Origin: Paulinella micropora
Lineage: Eukaryota > Cercozoa > Imbricatea > Euglyphida
Direction of reading: 5' to 3'
Length of the DNA stretch: 64,000 bases
Assembly: GCA_009731375.1 (NCBI GenBank)
Contig: BJOX01000362.1
Location: forward strand, 304,833-368,832
Part shown: positions 1 to 58,772 of the stretch, one piece after another
How the letters are laid out: every line of letters starts with the position of its first letter
How positions within the stretch are numbered: the stretch's first letter is position 1
The notes under the pieces: generated by a model
The model's input: the letters and a program-made list of their open reading frames with translations, nothing else
Told to the model about the DNA's origin: nothing
Databases searched by the model: none
Translations under genes and position numbers: made by a program

Positions 1-186
1 GTGTGTTTATTCACTTTTATTGATTTTGTTCACATGCTGAGGTCACCGCAAACAGCGCGGAAGTTTCGCTTGCCTTGGCGCCCCCGTCTCACTTGTGAAT
101 TTGATTCCTTACCTTGCCTTGTGTTGTGAATTTGATTCCTTGCCTTGCCTTCTCTCATCTCTTACCTTGACCGTTTGGCTTGGCAG

Positions 187-47507
<47,321 letters not shown>

Positions 47508-48013
47508 CTGTTGCCACACAGCCAAGCCAAGGAAAACAAATAACGTTGCCTGCAACTTTCCTCCCTCGTGGTGGCTTGTTAAGTGTTGTTGTGAAACGCC
47601 ACTTGCCACCATGAAGTTTGCTGGCGATATTCAACAAGGCTCAATGACACATGTTTGATCTCATCATTCTCCGTCAATCTCAGTGCGAGAAGCATGCTGA
47701 AGCCATCGTTTGAAAGCCCAGGCCACGGGCTTTCCACTGACGCGCTTACCGTGTTTGTTTTTCAAATGTTCACTGAAAAAGCTAAGCTCAAAAGTTGGAT
47801 AGTTTCCCCATTTGAAGTCGTCGTGAGTAATGTTTCCAATACGGTGGCATCGCCGACCTAGGTCTACGACGCGTGTTACTATGTCTGAGACAACAAGCGC
47901 GCTTGCGCACACTGTGACGCATACGAGCCACATGCCAGCCTCTCCACGGATCTTGACTTTGGCTTTCTTTGGCTGGTGGACAGGCATGCGGGTCTGCCCT
48001 CATCAAGCCTCTT

Positions 48014-48051
<38 letters not shown>

Positions 48052-48667
48052 TNNNNNNNNNNAGGTGCCACCGAAATCCGAAGATTTCGGGTATAGGTGG
48101 CGTAAAAGGAGACTAAGGTGCTCACGGAAGTGAATATCGTTGTCATAGTGACAAAGAAAAGTAAGTGTATTTGTACGAAAGTTATCATAGTCATGATATA
48201 ATATAGATGATGGCAGTTTTTCTGTCGATAGTGATTCATTTATAGCCATTACAACTTATATACTAAAATTAGAGTAAGAGTTGAATTGTCAAATACTCAT
48301 GTCAGTTCTAGACATGTTACAATCAGTAGTAACTTTTTCAAGCTGTTTATTATTTATGAAAATCAGTAGTAACGTTTTCAAGCTGTTTATTGTTAAAATT
48401 CCGAGTCGTGTTAATGTAGGTTTTTGGCGTTAGGTGACATTTGTTCTGATTTAGCATTATTGTAATACCGGTATTCAACTAATATTATCAAGTTTCAAGT
48501 GATTGATATATTAATATTAATATATCATGAATACGGGCGCGGCCTAGCTGTATTAATATTAATATTTGCCTACTACAGCTCAATGCCCGGGGAGAGACAC
48601 AGTATTTAATATATACTGTTAATAACAACTACCGGTACTATCACAGCTACTGACACTTATAATCATA
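47508..48667. other. Intergenic, no convincing gene
   Basis: Contains the kinase 3' flank, a T run and 10-N gap at 48,017-48,062, and AT-rich sequence with a perfect 22-bp palindrome at 48,502-48,523. A 107-codon minus-strand ORF (47,664-47,987) has no recognisable family. Confidence 0.6.
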
Positions 48668-49200
48668 ATCAGGCTCATTGAGGTGTATTGTGTGATTTTT
48701 ATGGGAGTTTTCGTCTTTTCGTATTATGAAGGGGGGAGAGTAACGGCTATTTTTACACATGCCACTTTCGGAATAAGTAGTGATTCACGCCGACACTATC
48801 TTATGTGTTCTCGAGAATGTGTTCTAACCCGGTGACCTCAGTCATTGTTTTTCCGATTACGACGAGGACAGGATGTCATCGGTTTACGTTCTTATTATTA
48901 ATAATAATTATGAAATTTTATCTTTTCAAGTCTGTTCTTTTGTATTAATTAATGTACAGTGATTTTATGAGATCACTTTTCCACACCCGGTACCAGATTT
49001 TTCTAGTCTTTTGAAAGTTTGAGGCGGTTAGTAACTATTACCAATTTACTAGTGCGGAATCACTTCATGGCAGGGTCTGCACTGCCACGCGTTTTCTTGC
49101 TTAGAAATAGAACTGCAAGGGAGGGAGCAGGGCCCCTGAAGCATAGTTTTGCTCGGTCCCCTAATCTCCCACGTCGCATCAATACGTTCTTACTAATAAA
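48668..49200 (+). repeat. Left long direct repeat (pseudo-LTR) of the Penelope-like element
   Basis: Nearly identical to 55,592-56,129. The main differences are an 11-bp insertion in the right copy and an ~8-bp insertion (GAAAGTTT) in the left. It lacks TG...CA ends and so is not a standard LTR. Confidence 0.85.
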
Positions 49201-49466
49201 TGCGATTTAGGCTCTGTCGTTTATCAACTGATCAGAGTCGCTAAATTTCCCAGGCAACGAAAATAATGCCCAGAGGCAACTCCTCGCCTCAGTCAACCCC
49301 ACCAAGATGCGAAACCACTTTCAGTCGTCCATCCTATGTTATGTCCTCTGTTTCTGCGCTATAGAGCAAGGGCCAGTGAGAACAACATCCACATGGAACG
49401 AACCAGGTATGAGTGTTGTGTGTTGTCTCTTATTTCCATGTCACTCCAACTGGCTTGCTCTGACGG

Positions 49467-51852
49467 TGTGAGAATGATTACGATAACGACCACGAGAACG
49501 GTTACGAGAATGGTTACGAGAACGATTATGCGAAAGACTACGAAACCAATCTATTTCACGAGAATGATTATGAGAATGATTACGAGAATGATTACGAACA
49601 CGATTACGAGCAAGGTTACGAGAATGACTGTGAAAACGTTTACGTGATTATACCGTGCCTCACTTTTCCTACCATGCGATGTGCCGAAGGCAAATGGAGA
49701 GGACCGCCTTCTGCTTCCCCTAGAGGAAGTCGAGACCGCCGTCCAAGCGCACGAGAGGACTTCCGACGAGACCAACATAGTGTGCCCTATGGGGAACGCG
49801 GTTTAGATGATCGCTACTACCGAGAGGAACCACCGCGTTTACCTGTTCGTTCACCGGATAAGGGGAAGAGTGTGAGACGATCCTCAAGCGGTCGTAACCC
49901 CCATGTAGAAGCAGGAAGGCCTGCCCGAATCTCAATGACGGGTGCCAACCATGACGAGTACCTTCAGTGCGTCAGCAACATACTTGGGTTGCAAGCTTAC
50001 GAAATGTTCTGTACGCGTATTCTCAAATTTGCAGTGTATCGAATCCTCGCCCTCAAGAGGAACCCAACCCCGGTCAACTAGCGAGAGCCATAGGCCCCGA
50101 ATTGTTCTGGAATACTAGGTGGATGGTGAACCTGGCTCATCGGTTTATGGAAGAAACACGGAACACCAATATCCCCAAGCTTACGCCTAACAGCTTTGCA
50201 CGTCTGCGGTTAGCAGACTCAGTGTCATCATTGCTATTCAGCACCGTCCGAAGTTATCTTGAGGTATCCTATGTTCCTTGCCGACAAATCAGTGAAATGG
50301 TTACACTCATTTATGGCGCAGTTACAAACCACTTGGAGGATGTCTACCAGTTTCACCATGCTATTGAAGATAACTTTCGTCAAGTCCCCGCCAGACACTC
50401 CACGCGCCTATCTGGTTCCCAATTTGTTTTCGATGCTCCCCTAGCTGCCCAAACGTCTGCCCGCGCAGAAAGAGCCACTGGAGCTTGGTTTGGACGCCTC
50501 CAAGATGCGTCCTCGTCACCTGCCGTGGGTGCACCCGGTTATGGCAGCCCTGCAACCGAATCCATTGATCCTAACCAGAGCCACAGCACGACGTTTGAAC
50601 CTTGACAACGACAGCGGGACACCGAGCATGGGCATTCCGAAGAAGAAGAAACAACGTACTGCTTCACCTGACCCTATTGACAGAGGAACTCACCAGGGGT
50701 CCCATGACCGTCCGAAGGCTACTCTTGTCACTGCCCATTCGTCGAGCTCGCCTAGCTCGTCTAGCTCCTCCAACCCAACTGGCTCTTCTGCCTCAGAAGG
50801 ATCCGAAGACGATACTGGCGCCCCTGCACCAGTGAAAAGCATGACGTCTGTTCACATTACAACTGATGCAGCCTTAGCTAACTTGTATAACGACTTCAAC
50901 CAACTCTCCCCCGAACAGAAGGAGAAGCTTATGTAGCAATGGCAGATGAATGTTAAAGTCGTACTCAAAGCTAAATCAGCTGCCGAAGAAGCTAAAAAGC
51001 TTGCTGCTCAGAGAGACACTATCAGCCAGATGCAGATTCTGGCGGAACAACACCGATCTGACAACGAAGAGTCCGAGTCCGAAGCCGACGAGGACAATCG
51101 ACGTAGCCGTAGCCCGCAATCACCATCCTCACCAACTGAGCCCGTAACCGCTGGTACCTCGCTGGAGGACAAAGAGATTCATGAGAATACTTTGCCTCCC
51201 ACCAACTCGTCCAATACCCCCGGGTCCAACCCTTCATCTAGTTCATCTAGTTCTTCTCATTCATCTTACCAGCCTAGTCCCTTCCTATCTGCACGGTCAG
51301 CCAACCTTTGGGGTCCGGCGACTTGGCCACCGACAGGTATTATACACCTATACCCTTTTATTCCCACTCTTGCAAAGGTACTGCTGTAAGCAATGTCTTC
51401 CTTCTCCGTTTTCTTTCATGTGTACACCACTATGTATCAAGTATCCCACCCTTACACAAATGCTCAACCCTTTCACATACGTTCACGGGAAACGTCAGAA
51501 TCCGGGGCTTTTGGGTTTTCCCAGACTACCAATGTTGACATGCCTGCTGTCCTTTACACCTTGGCCACTGTTGACCACTATGGCGCGTTATTTGAATTTG
51601 TCTTGCGCCTTTATCTCTATGCTATGACTATGTCATGCTTTCCTCCTCTCTCTCTCTCTCTCTCTATCTTCAGGACCACCAGCAACCTACCTGCACCCCC
51701 TCTCATCAAATCCTGATTCGCTCCCCCTTTCTTCACCTCAGGCATCTAAGCGTGTCCGCTTTGGACAACCGTTGTCGACCACGAGGCTGTACGATACAAC
51801 GGATGCCGACGAGAGCCATCGCCAAACGAACCGAGGTCGTAGGCGTGGATGA
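49467..51852 (+). pseudogene. ORF1 of the Penelope-like element, broken
   Basis: Open segments on the + strand in two frames. 49,467-50,081 starts with an acidic Glu-Asn-Asp/Gly-Tyr repeat, then an Arg/Ser-rich stretch. 49,967-50,605 includes ARAIGPELFWNTRWMVNLAH. 50,490-50,936 and 50,946-51,336 are Ser/Glu-rich and coiled-coil-like, with VVLKAKSAAEEAKKLAAQRD. Two frame changes and a TAG at 50,934 interrupt it. A candidate intron 51,337-51,673 (ACAG|GTATTA to ATCTTCAG) joins the last segment in frame to a tail with ASKRVRFGQPLSTTRLYD ending at TGA 51,852. The function is unknown; nucleic-acid binding is a guess from position and basic composition. Confidence 0.5.
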
Positions 51853-51962
51853 GGAGGTTCTCTCAGCCAAGGTCAGACGACCTCGCCGACAAGACGGTCA
51901 CAAACGCAAACCACACGAGGGGGACGCCTTCAAAAGCGAGCTCTTATGCCTAATGGCTACTA

Positions 51963-52857
51963 GGATAGAGCACAGCCTGCCTCATTAGTATCTACCATCC
52001 TTTTTCTACTGTCTAGCATCTCCCACCTGTTCTCTCTCCTATCTGACATTCCCCCCTTTAACGTTACCCGCCCTGCGACGCGGGCTGTGAAACTGTCCAT
52101 CCGTAAGGCAACACGCCTAGCTATTTTTGCCAAACAGCTTGCATTCAAATCTAAAGGGGGCATTCTTTGGACTGTCTTCATGCCCCTGATGCAATGCCAC
52201 TCTTTCCTCGCTGTCTTATCCACAATCTTTTATAGCACGCCAACCACACGTAAACTTCGTGCTTTACTCCCTTGGCTTGCGTCTCACTACGACTCGTATG
52301 ATGTCTACACCGCGCTACGCAACCGCTCTGCGCAACTATATAAGCATGTATCCCTTATCTACTATTTTTTCTCTACTCGCTCGAAGCTAGACTATATAGG
52401 CGAATCATATGTGTGGTATACACGCACCAAACAGGAATTCGCCGCCCTACGTAACCGCTCGCTTACCTCCCGTTTCTCGAGGCTCGGCGGAAAAGTAGGA
52501 TACTACACATTCATATCGGTACCCATTATCCTAATCTGCAACATACCCCGCCACCCCTCTTCTGATCTCTCGAACCTGCTCAAGTCACAGAGACTTTCCC
52601 TAGAGAGGAAATGTATTGATTGGCTCAAACCACGCATGAATGCTGTTCGAAGAGCGTACCCCGCCGGTATCTCGCGTTTTCGGACCGATGGTCATAGACC
52701 AACCTTACGTATCCGACGGTTGCAACAGCTGAACGACCCTGACGGGAAGCTCATCGACTACTCAGAGTGCATATCAGCGCTGCGAGTCATTGACGGTATG
52801 GCGATCCGGATCAGCACCAGCATCCTATTATGCCAACCTTTCCGAACTACTAAATGA
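51963..52857 (+). CDS. GIY-YIG endonuclease ORF of the Penelope-like element
   Basis: Open from 51,963; GTG at 52,087 is one possible start and residue numbers below count from it. It contains SLIYYFFSTRSKLDYIGES. The LIY and YIG (103-105) pair sits about 11 residues apart, as in GIY-YIG nucleases, followed by Arg113 in YTRTKQEF. LERKCIDWLKPRMNA (172-186) supplies the catalytic Glu and the P..N motif of the family. It overlaps the RT ORF by 68 bases in another frame, so the two are read as one protein only after a frame change near 52,790-52,857. In this family the enzyme nicks target DNA to prime reverse transcription. Confidence 0.75.
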
Positions 52858-55030
52858 TGTCCAGCATGGCCGAGTTATTTCCATCCACAAGATTGGACGC
52901 CAAAGCGGCCTAAGGGACTGGGATCAGTTACGCAGACTCTATGGTCGGTCGAAGCTTTACGAACAGCAGACGTCTCTCACTGTCAACCCGTATGTCCGCC
53001 TTGGATCTAACGACGCACGTCGTGCCCTGTCTCGATCCTATTGCACCCACGTTGTGCGGGTCGACAACACTGCCACTATCCTAGACGGGGTGATTCCTCT
53101 TGAGCTCATAGGAACGCATCCAATGAAGTGGGCTCCACAGATGAGGACTGCCACCCTATGTCAAGCGATTAACATATGGGGACAAGCAATGCAGCTACCC
53201 CCCGGTCGAGTCCGCGACTACGTTGCCCGCGTTCTGAGGTCTAACCTTAGACGTTTTCCCCGAATCTTTCGAAACTCTCTATACACGCTCAAGACCGAGG
53301 TCGGGGCAGCGTTTGCAAAGCCTTTTCTCCGTAGCATCCCCACCTACCTCCTCTCTCTCTATATCCCCGACTTAGCGACCCGCCGTGCACTCCAGCCTCT
53401 GGTCAAAATATGTTTTACCGCCCCACCAACGATAGCCACATCACTGTGCAATCAGGCCGAACTAACCCAGTCCTTCCGGTTTGTGGGTGCAGAGAGAAGC
53501 CCACCGCAATGCACCTGCCAACGATGGCGGCCACTCCAACCGACTGCCGCCCATTTCTCTTCCCGCCTTAGCGACATGCCAGGAACAGCCGGCCGAGTAG
53601 GAGCCATGAGCGCAAAGTGGGCACCAGCACCGTCCCAGTCTTCTGCATGTATTAGCCTCATCCGTTCTTGCCTCCAATTTCTCGACAACATCGACCTTGT
53701 CCTCGACGCAGCGTCGAGTGGGAGAAGGCACAAACGGGTGCGAGAGGAAGGAAAGTCCTTGCCGACAACCAGATTCTATCTGGATCTATTGAGGGCAAGG
53801 TTCCTGCATGTGGGCGCAAAGGTTAATGAGGTAGATGGTTTATTGTGCTGGTTTAGCCAGCGGACGAGACCGGAAGAACCTGGACGTGCAACTGAGCCTG
53901 CACCGATCAATCAGGATGATATTGCCCGGACTAAGATCTTGTTAGACGGGCTCGTCGTGTGCGCACTCGATAAGAACCCAAACTCATTATGGGTTGAGTG
54001 TCCGGTCCTTACCTATGGCCGGATGGAGAAGGAGGTCGTACGAGCCCCTTGCTTCATGCCGTGTAACCGCAAACCAGAGGACATACTTGACGAGTACTTC
54101 CAGCTTTATATTTTCAGAAACCTGAAACGATTTGGGAAACTTGCACGGAAACTAACCCGACTCCATTCTGCGTTGATCTTCCCCAAGGACAAGTCACCGA
54201 TAGAGAAGTCTCGTCTAGTGTGTAACCAGAAGCGGTCCCCCTGGCGATATGTATTACGCAACCTCGGCCGTATTCTCATCTTTGTTGTCCTTGAGTTCTC
54301 CAAACATTGCGTGAATTTCAATCTCAATGACCTGTCTAAGGTACAAGAGCTACTCCATAGGGCCATGGCCCGTTTCCGCGCCCAAGATGGGACCGCCCAT
54401 CTCTTTGCCTACCAGTTTGATGTTAAGCAAATGTTCACATGGTTATCCAAACAGTCTGTCCTCCAGTCCGTTATGTTCGCGCTACGCTTCATCCAAACTT
54501 ATGGACGTAGTGACGGACGATCGTGTCGCCGAGTCGAGGCTTTCCAAGTCTCGAGAAAACCGTGGTCCGTGGCAGGAGGGGCACCGAAACATCAAGTCGG
54601 GTACAAGACATCTACGGCGAAGGATAACTTTTACTTTTTTACGTTTCAAGACGTCATTGCCCTAGTCCAGCTCGATCTTGACCATGCTCATTTTACAATG
54701 GGGAACGGGGTCTTCATGCAGTTGCATGGGTGTCCGATCGGGGGATATATATCAGCGCAGTTGGCTGTTTTGAAATGTATGGTAGACGAGCATACCAACC
54801 TTACTGCCTATATCCCGAGACCGCTTCGGAAATCGTTCTTTGGCATCCGGCAGGTAGACGACCTTCTCCTCCTTGTTACCCTCCCACCATGCCATCCGGT
54901 CGTACACAGACTCCTTACGGCCATCAGGAACTCAGGGCAGTCTCAGCAGAGCAAACAGTTCTATACAGGGGGATTAGAACTCGAAGAGGAGACGACAGTA
55001 ACGAAAGGGCTTTACCTTTTCTTGTTTTTG
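52790..55030 (+). CDS. Reverse transcriptase ORF, Penelope type
   Basis: Residues are counted from 52,790; the frame stays open to 55,111. The N-terminal region has QCTCQRWRP and VVCALDKNPNSLWVECPVL (a DK motif upstream of the RT core). ALIFPKDKSPIEKSRLVCNQ is a PK.HK..RP-type motif. YQFDVKQMFTWL carries the first catalytic Asp (about 544). FMQLHGCPIGGYISAQLA (Gly647) is RT motif 4, and RQVDDLLLL holds the catalytic Asp pair 690-691 (VDD instead of the common YxDD). After TGGLELEEE the sequence is no longer RT-like and continues in another frame. All catalytic Asp residues are present. Confidence 0.82.
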
Positions 55031-55512
55031 CGGGATATGATCTTGCCCTGCCCACGACAGTCGACAGAGATTTCCAGTCACGGCCAACGTTCAAGAATTG
55101 GACTTACATGATGTGCGACAACCTTGTCCGCTTCCCGCGACTACCACCACCTGATGATTTTACCAGAAGAGACGTCCGCATCGGGACACTGATAGGGATG
55201 TTTACCCTGTTTGCTAGTCAGTCATCCGCTAGGTGTCACCTTGTCGAAGCAGTAGTGAAGCTGTTCATCGAAACCCGATATCCGATGTCACTCTTCTACC
55301 GAGCACTTACACAGATGGCGAGGAAGCAGCCTATATGGGATGTGATTCGTAGCTACTTATGTATGGCTGTAGCTGACCTTCCAGTAGATTTACCCTTTCG
55401 CGAGCAATGGAAGTGGGTAATCCAATTCACACTGCCACCCGATCTAAGAGGACAGCCGGTGAAAAGCTATTGTCCCAGTGGCAGCCATGTCTCCGAACAG
55501 CCATACCGATGA
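55000..55512 (+). CDS. RT C-terminal part (thumb) after a frameshift
   Basis: From about 55,000 the frame one position over reads LPFLVFAGYDLALPTTVDRD, then RPTFKNWTYMMCDNLVRFPR and RRDVRIGTLIGMFTLFASQS. This is the layout expected after the catalytic Asp pair in Penelope-type RTs. It ends at TGA 55,510-55,512, 79 bases before the right direct repeat. The shift is at about 55,003-55,030. Confidence 0.65.
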   Translation, partial: NERALPFLVFAGYDLALPTTVDRDFQSRPTFKNWTYMMCDNLVRFPRLPPPDDFTRRDVRIGTLIGMFTLFASQSSARCHLVEAVVKLFIETRYPMSLFYRALTQMARKQPIWDVIRSYLCMAVADLPVDLPFREQWKWVIQFTLPPDLRGQPVKSYCPSGSHVSEQPYR

Positions 55513-55591
55513 ACCTGCCTCTATGTCCTTCATATTCGCGACTCGGTTTTCGTTTTGCGCATGGCCCCGGTTGTCCACCGGGGCCGACTCT

Positions 55592-56129
55592 ATCAGGCTC
55601 ATTGAGGTGTATTGTGTGATTTTTATGTGAGATTTATGCGAGTTTTCGTCTTTTCGTATTATGAAGGGGGGAGAGTAACGGCTATTTTTACACATGCCAC
55701 TTTCGGAAATAAGTAGTGATTCACGCCGACACTATCTTATGTGTTCTCGAGAATGTGTTCTAACCCGGTGACCTCAGTCATTGTTTTTCCGATTACGACG
55801 AGGACAGGATGTCATCGGTTTACGTTCTTATTATTAATAATAATTATGAAATTTTATCTTTTCAAGTCTGTTCTTTTGTATTAATTAGTGTACAGTGATT
55901 TTATGAGATCACTTTTCCACACCCGGTACCAGATTTTTCTAGTCTTTTTGAGGCGGTTAGTAACTATTACCAATTTACTAGTGCTGAATCACTTCATGGC
56001 AGGGTCTGCACTGCCACGCGTTTTCTTGCTTAGAAATAGAACTGCAAGGGAGGGAGCAGGGCCCCTGAAGCATAGTTTTGCTCGGTCCCCTAATCTCCCA
56101 CGTCGCATCAATACGTTCTTACTAATAAA
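55592..56129 (+). repeat. Right long direct repeat (pseudo-LTR)
   Basis: Starts ATCAGGCTCATTGAGGTGTA and ends TTCTTACTAATAAA, as does the left copy. Confidence 0.85.
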
Positions 56130-56308
56130 AAATGACCAGAGGCTGCCACTGGCAGTGACCGGAACCTGGCGGGTGACTTCAAATTTAATCCAGACTGATG
56201 ATGTCGCCAGGACCAGTTGCTGTTGCCATGATAGTATACCGTGAAGGACGCCGGGTGACAGTGGACTGAGCCGGGCTCGTCACGCGGTCCCGGCGCTGCA
56301 CTCAGACC

Positions 56309-56668
56309 TGTTTTATTTAATAATCAATAAATGCTTACAGAAAACGTGAAAGATCAAAGGACGATCGTTCGACCCTTGCTCCCTTTCAGATTCTTGTGAA
56401 CTTGAGACAATCGTCTGCCTTTTGTGAGAATTGCTGTGCTCGCTTTCGAGAAGCGGTTTCAGAGGTACGTCGCTTCGTGGAAATTAGCAATCGTATCATC
56501 GCGGCCGTCAGCCACTATTTTTCATAAAAAAGTAATCCGGCCCGGCCGGTTCGTTACGGTAAACAATTGATGGCAAAAAATACGTAAACTTCTAGCCGCG
56601 GTAAAAATATAAAAAAGAAGTTGGAACATACTAGAAAAGATATGAAATAATAATAATTATAATAATAC

Positions 56669-56765
<97 letters not shown>

Positions 56766-56776
56766 TAATAACTTTT

Positions 56777-56863
<87 letters not shown>

Positions 56864-57300
56864 GTGCTTCTCTGTCAATGGCTGATGCATTTCTGCACAT
56901 GCGCCTCCATCGTCTCACCCGTGAGGGGAGTACGAAGAATTGACGATAGGCTGTAATGACACCCCCGCAAGGGCAGTTCCAACACTTCCAGACGGACCGG
57001 TATGTTCAATGAAAATACTGGTCCAGACGGACCGGTATGTTCAATGAAAATACTGGTGGCACCGACGGGAATCGAACTGGCGACAGGGCCCAGATGGTAG
57101 AACTTGACCACTGGGCTATCACGGTGTCCCTGTAATGACACCCCCGCAAGGGCAGTTCCAACACTTCCAGACGGACCGGTATGTTCAATGAAAATACTGG
57201 TCCAGACGGACCGGTATGTTCAATGAAAATACTGGTGGCACCGACGGGAATCGAACTGGCGACAGGGCCCAGATGGTAGAACTTGACCACTAATACTATG

Positions 57301-57337
<37 letters not shown>

Positions 57338-57371
57338 TAGTAATGATAATAATAACGATAATAATAAATGT
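56309..57371. mobile_element. Insertion within the fold-back arm
   Basis: Holds AT-rich unique sequence, (TAA)n at about 56,646-56,865, two tandem 179-bp SINE-like units and a further (TAA)n. The boundaries are inferred from where the arm pairing breaks and resumes. Confidence 0.6.
56952..57291 (-). mobile_element. Tandem pair of tRNA-like SINE units
   Basis: The unit repeats after 179 bp (56,952 and 57,131). On the minus strand each reads ...GATAGCCCAGTGGTCAAG... (A-box-like TAGCCCAGTGG) and CAGTTCGATTCCCGTCGG (B-box-like GTTCGATTCC). The first tRNA-like part is 57,056-57,130; the second is truncated at 57,291. Spacing at the acceptor end departs from a true tRNA, so a functional tRNA is unlikely. 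A 34-bp sub-duplication (ACGGACCGGTATGTTCAATG) lies in each unit. Confidence 0.6.
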
Positions 57372-58564
57372 GACGGCAGCCGGGTTCAAGTCACAGTACT
57401 TTCAAGTTCAGAACTGAATAGTTATCTTTCAGGAAATAGTTATTTAATATTACTAACAGGTGCCACGGTGCACCCGGGCCTTTGCAAAAGGTTTTTGCTG
57501 TGGACATTCAAGTGGCAAAACATTCTACTTTGATCTCACTGATCGTTCTCCATCAATCCAAGTGATACGACAAATCGGGAGTCTGAAACCAGCCTTGGAA
57601 AGCTTAGGACACTTGAAGACTCGCGGCTTTTCAACGGTGTGCGCTGCATTTCCGTATCTTAAATATCATAGTAATTGAGGAAGATGAGATCAAAGTTTGA
57701 ATGTTTTGCCACTTGAATGTCGGGGCCCACAGTAATCACACATACACCTTACACTGAGTTTACCCAACCGTGACCTTTGCCCTTTCACTTGAACTAAAAC
57801 TTGCACTTAATTAACCTTTTGCAAAGGCCCCGGGGTGAGCACGGTCCGACTCGTGGTTTGGTAAACCGTGGCACCTGTTATTAACTTGATAACTATTTCG
57901 TGAAAGATAACTATTCAGTTCTGAAAGTACTACTTGAACCCGGCCGACAGGTCTGAGTGCAGCGCCGGGACCGCGTCACGAGCCCGGCTCAGTCCACTGT
58001 CATCCTGCGTCCTTCACGGTATACTATCAACAGCAACTGGGCCTGGCGACATCATCAGTCTGAATTGAATTTGAAGTCACCCGCCAGGTTCCGGTCAAAT
58101 ATTCTATATAGTACGTTAATAGTTCCTCGATGATTTGATTTTTTATTAACAGAGACTACTTACACCTGCCTACTTTTAAGTCAGAGCCTGATATAATATC
58201 GATAATATTAACTTGATATCAGTGTCATATGATCAGAGAGTCTGATTGAATCAGATGACTTTATTATTCAATCAATAAATTAATATTAATACTAATGAAG
58301 ACTGCTATAATCAGATGGATTAGGCCTGGTTCAGAACACATGAAGACGAACAAAGCAAAGCTTTCCCTCAGCCCTGGTGACTACCAAAACACATGAAGGC
58401 GAACACATCAGGACGAACAAATAAGTGGCACTGCATTCTCAAGCAACCGGTTTTTGCGTCCGCAAAACCTGGACAATCACTTATTACAAAACCCTCTGGA
58501 TAAGCATAATCAAATTAGGCATGGTACAAGGAATAATAATCAGCATTGACTGAGAAGAAATAGC

Positions 58565-58581
58565 TCGAAGTCCATGCTTGT

Positions 58582-58643
<62 letters not shown>

Positions 58644-58656
58644 GAGTAGTAGTAGG

Positions 58657-58709
<53 letters not shown>

Positions 58710-58770
58710 CAGCGGTAGTAGCAGCGGTAGTGGTAGTGGTAGTGGTAGTGGTAGTGGTAGTAGTAGTAAC
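58565..58770. repeat. (AGC)n/(AGT)n tract
   Basis: Trinucleotide repeat with GGTAGT variants near the 3' side. Confidence 0.9.
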
Positions 58771-58772
58771 TA

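Larger units (their letters stand above)
48668..56129 (+). mobile_element. Penelope-like retroelement with upstream GIY-YIG endonuclease
   Basis: A 7.46-kb unit bounded by direct repeats of 533 and 538 bp. The order is ORF1 (decayed, probably intron-containing), GIY-YIG endonuclease ORF, then RT ORF and RT C-terminal part in another frame. The RT shows Penelope-type motifs and the endonuclease precedes it, as in the permuted Penelope-like elements described from green algae, protists and invertebrates. Internal frameshifts suggest this copy is defective or that frameshifting is used. It lies about 1.2 kb downstream of the kinase gene. Confidence 0.8.
56156..58097. mobile_element. Fold-back (long inverted repeat) element with nested insertion
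   Basis: The left end TGACCGGAACCTGGCGGGTG is matched by its reverse complement ending at 58,097. Arms: 56,156-56,308 pairs with about 57,946-58,097, and about 57,372-57,545 pairs with about 57,675-57,945. Between the two halves of the left arm sits about 1.06 kb (56,309-57,371) absent from the right arm, so it was inserted later. The loop is about 130 bp. Confidence 0.75.

Noticed and set aside
47664-47987. 107-codon minus-strand open frame
   Set aside because: No recognisable motif, splice context or repeat support; kept only as a note in the intergenic entry.
56185-56215. CTGATGA motif suggesting a hammerhead ribozyme, which some Penelope-like elements carry
   Set aside because: No matching GAAA core or stem pairing was seen around it, nor in the direct repeats on a visual scan. 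A covariance-model search would settle it.
57056-57130. Functional tRNA gene on the minus strand
   Set aside because: A and B boxes are present but the acceptor and D-arm spacing is wrong, and the unit is a tandem repeat with a truncated second copy.
57460-57678. 72-codon open frame
   Set aside because: Lies across the arm and loop of the fold-back element and has no recognisable domain.
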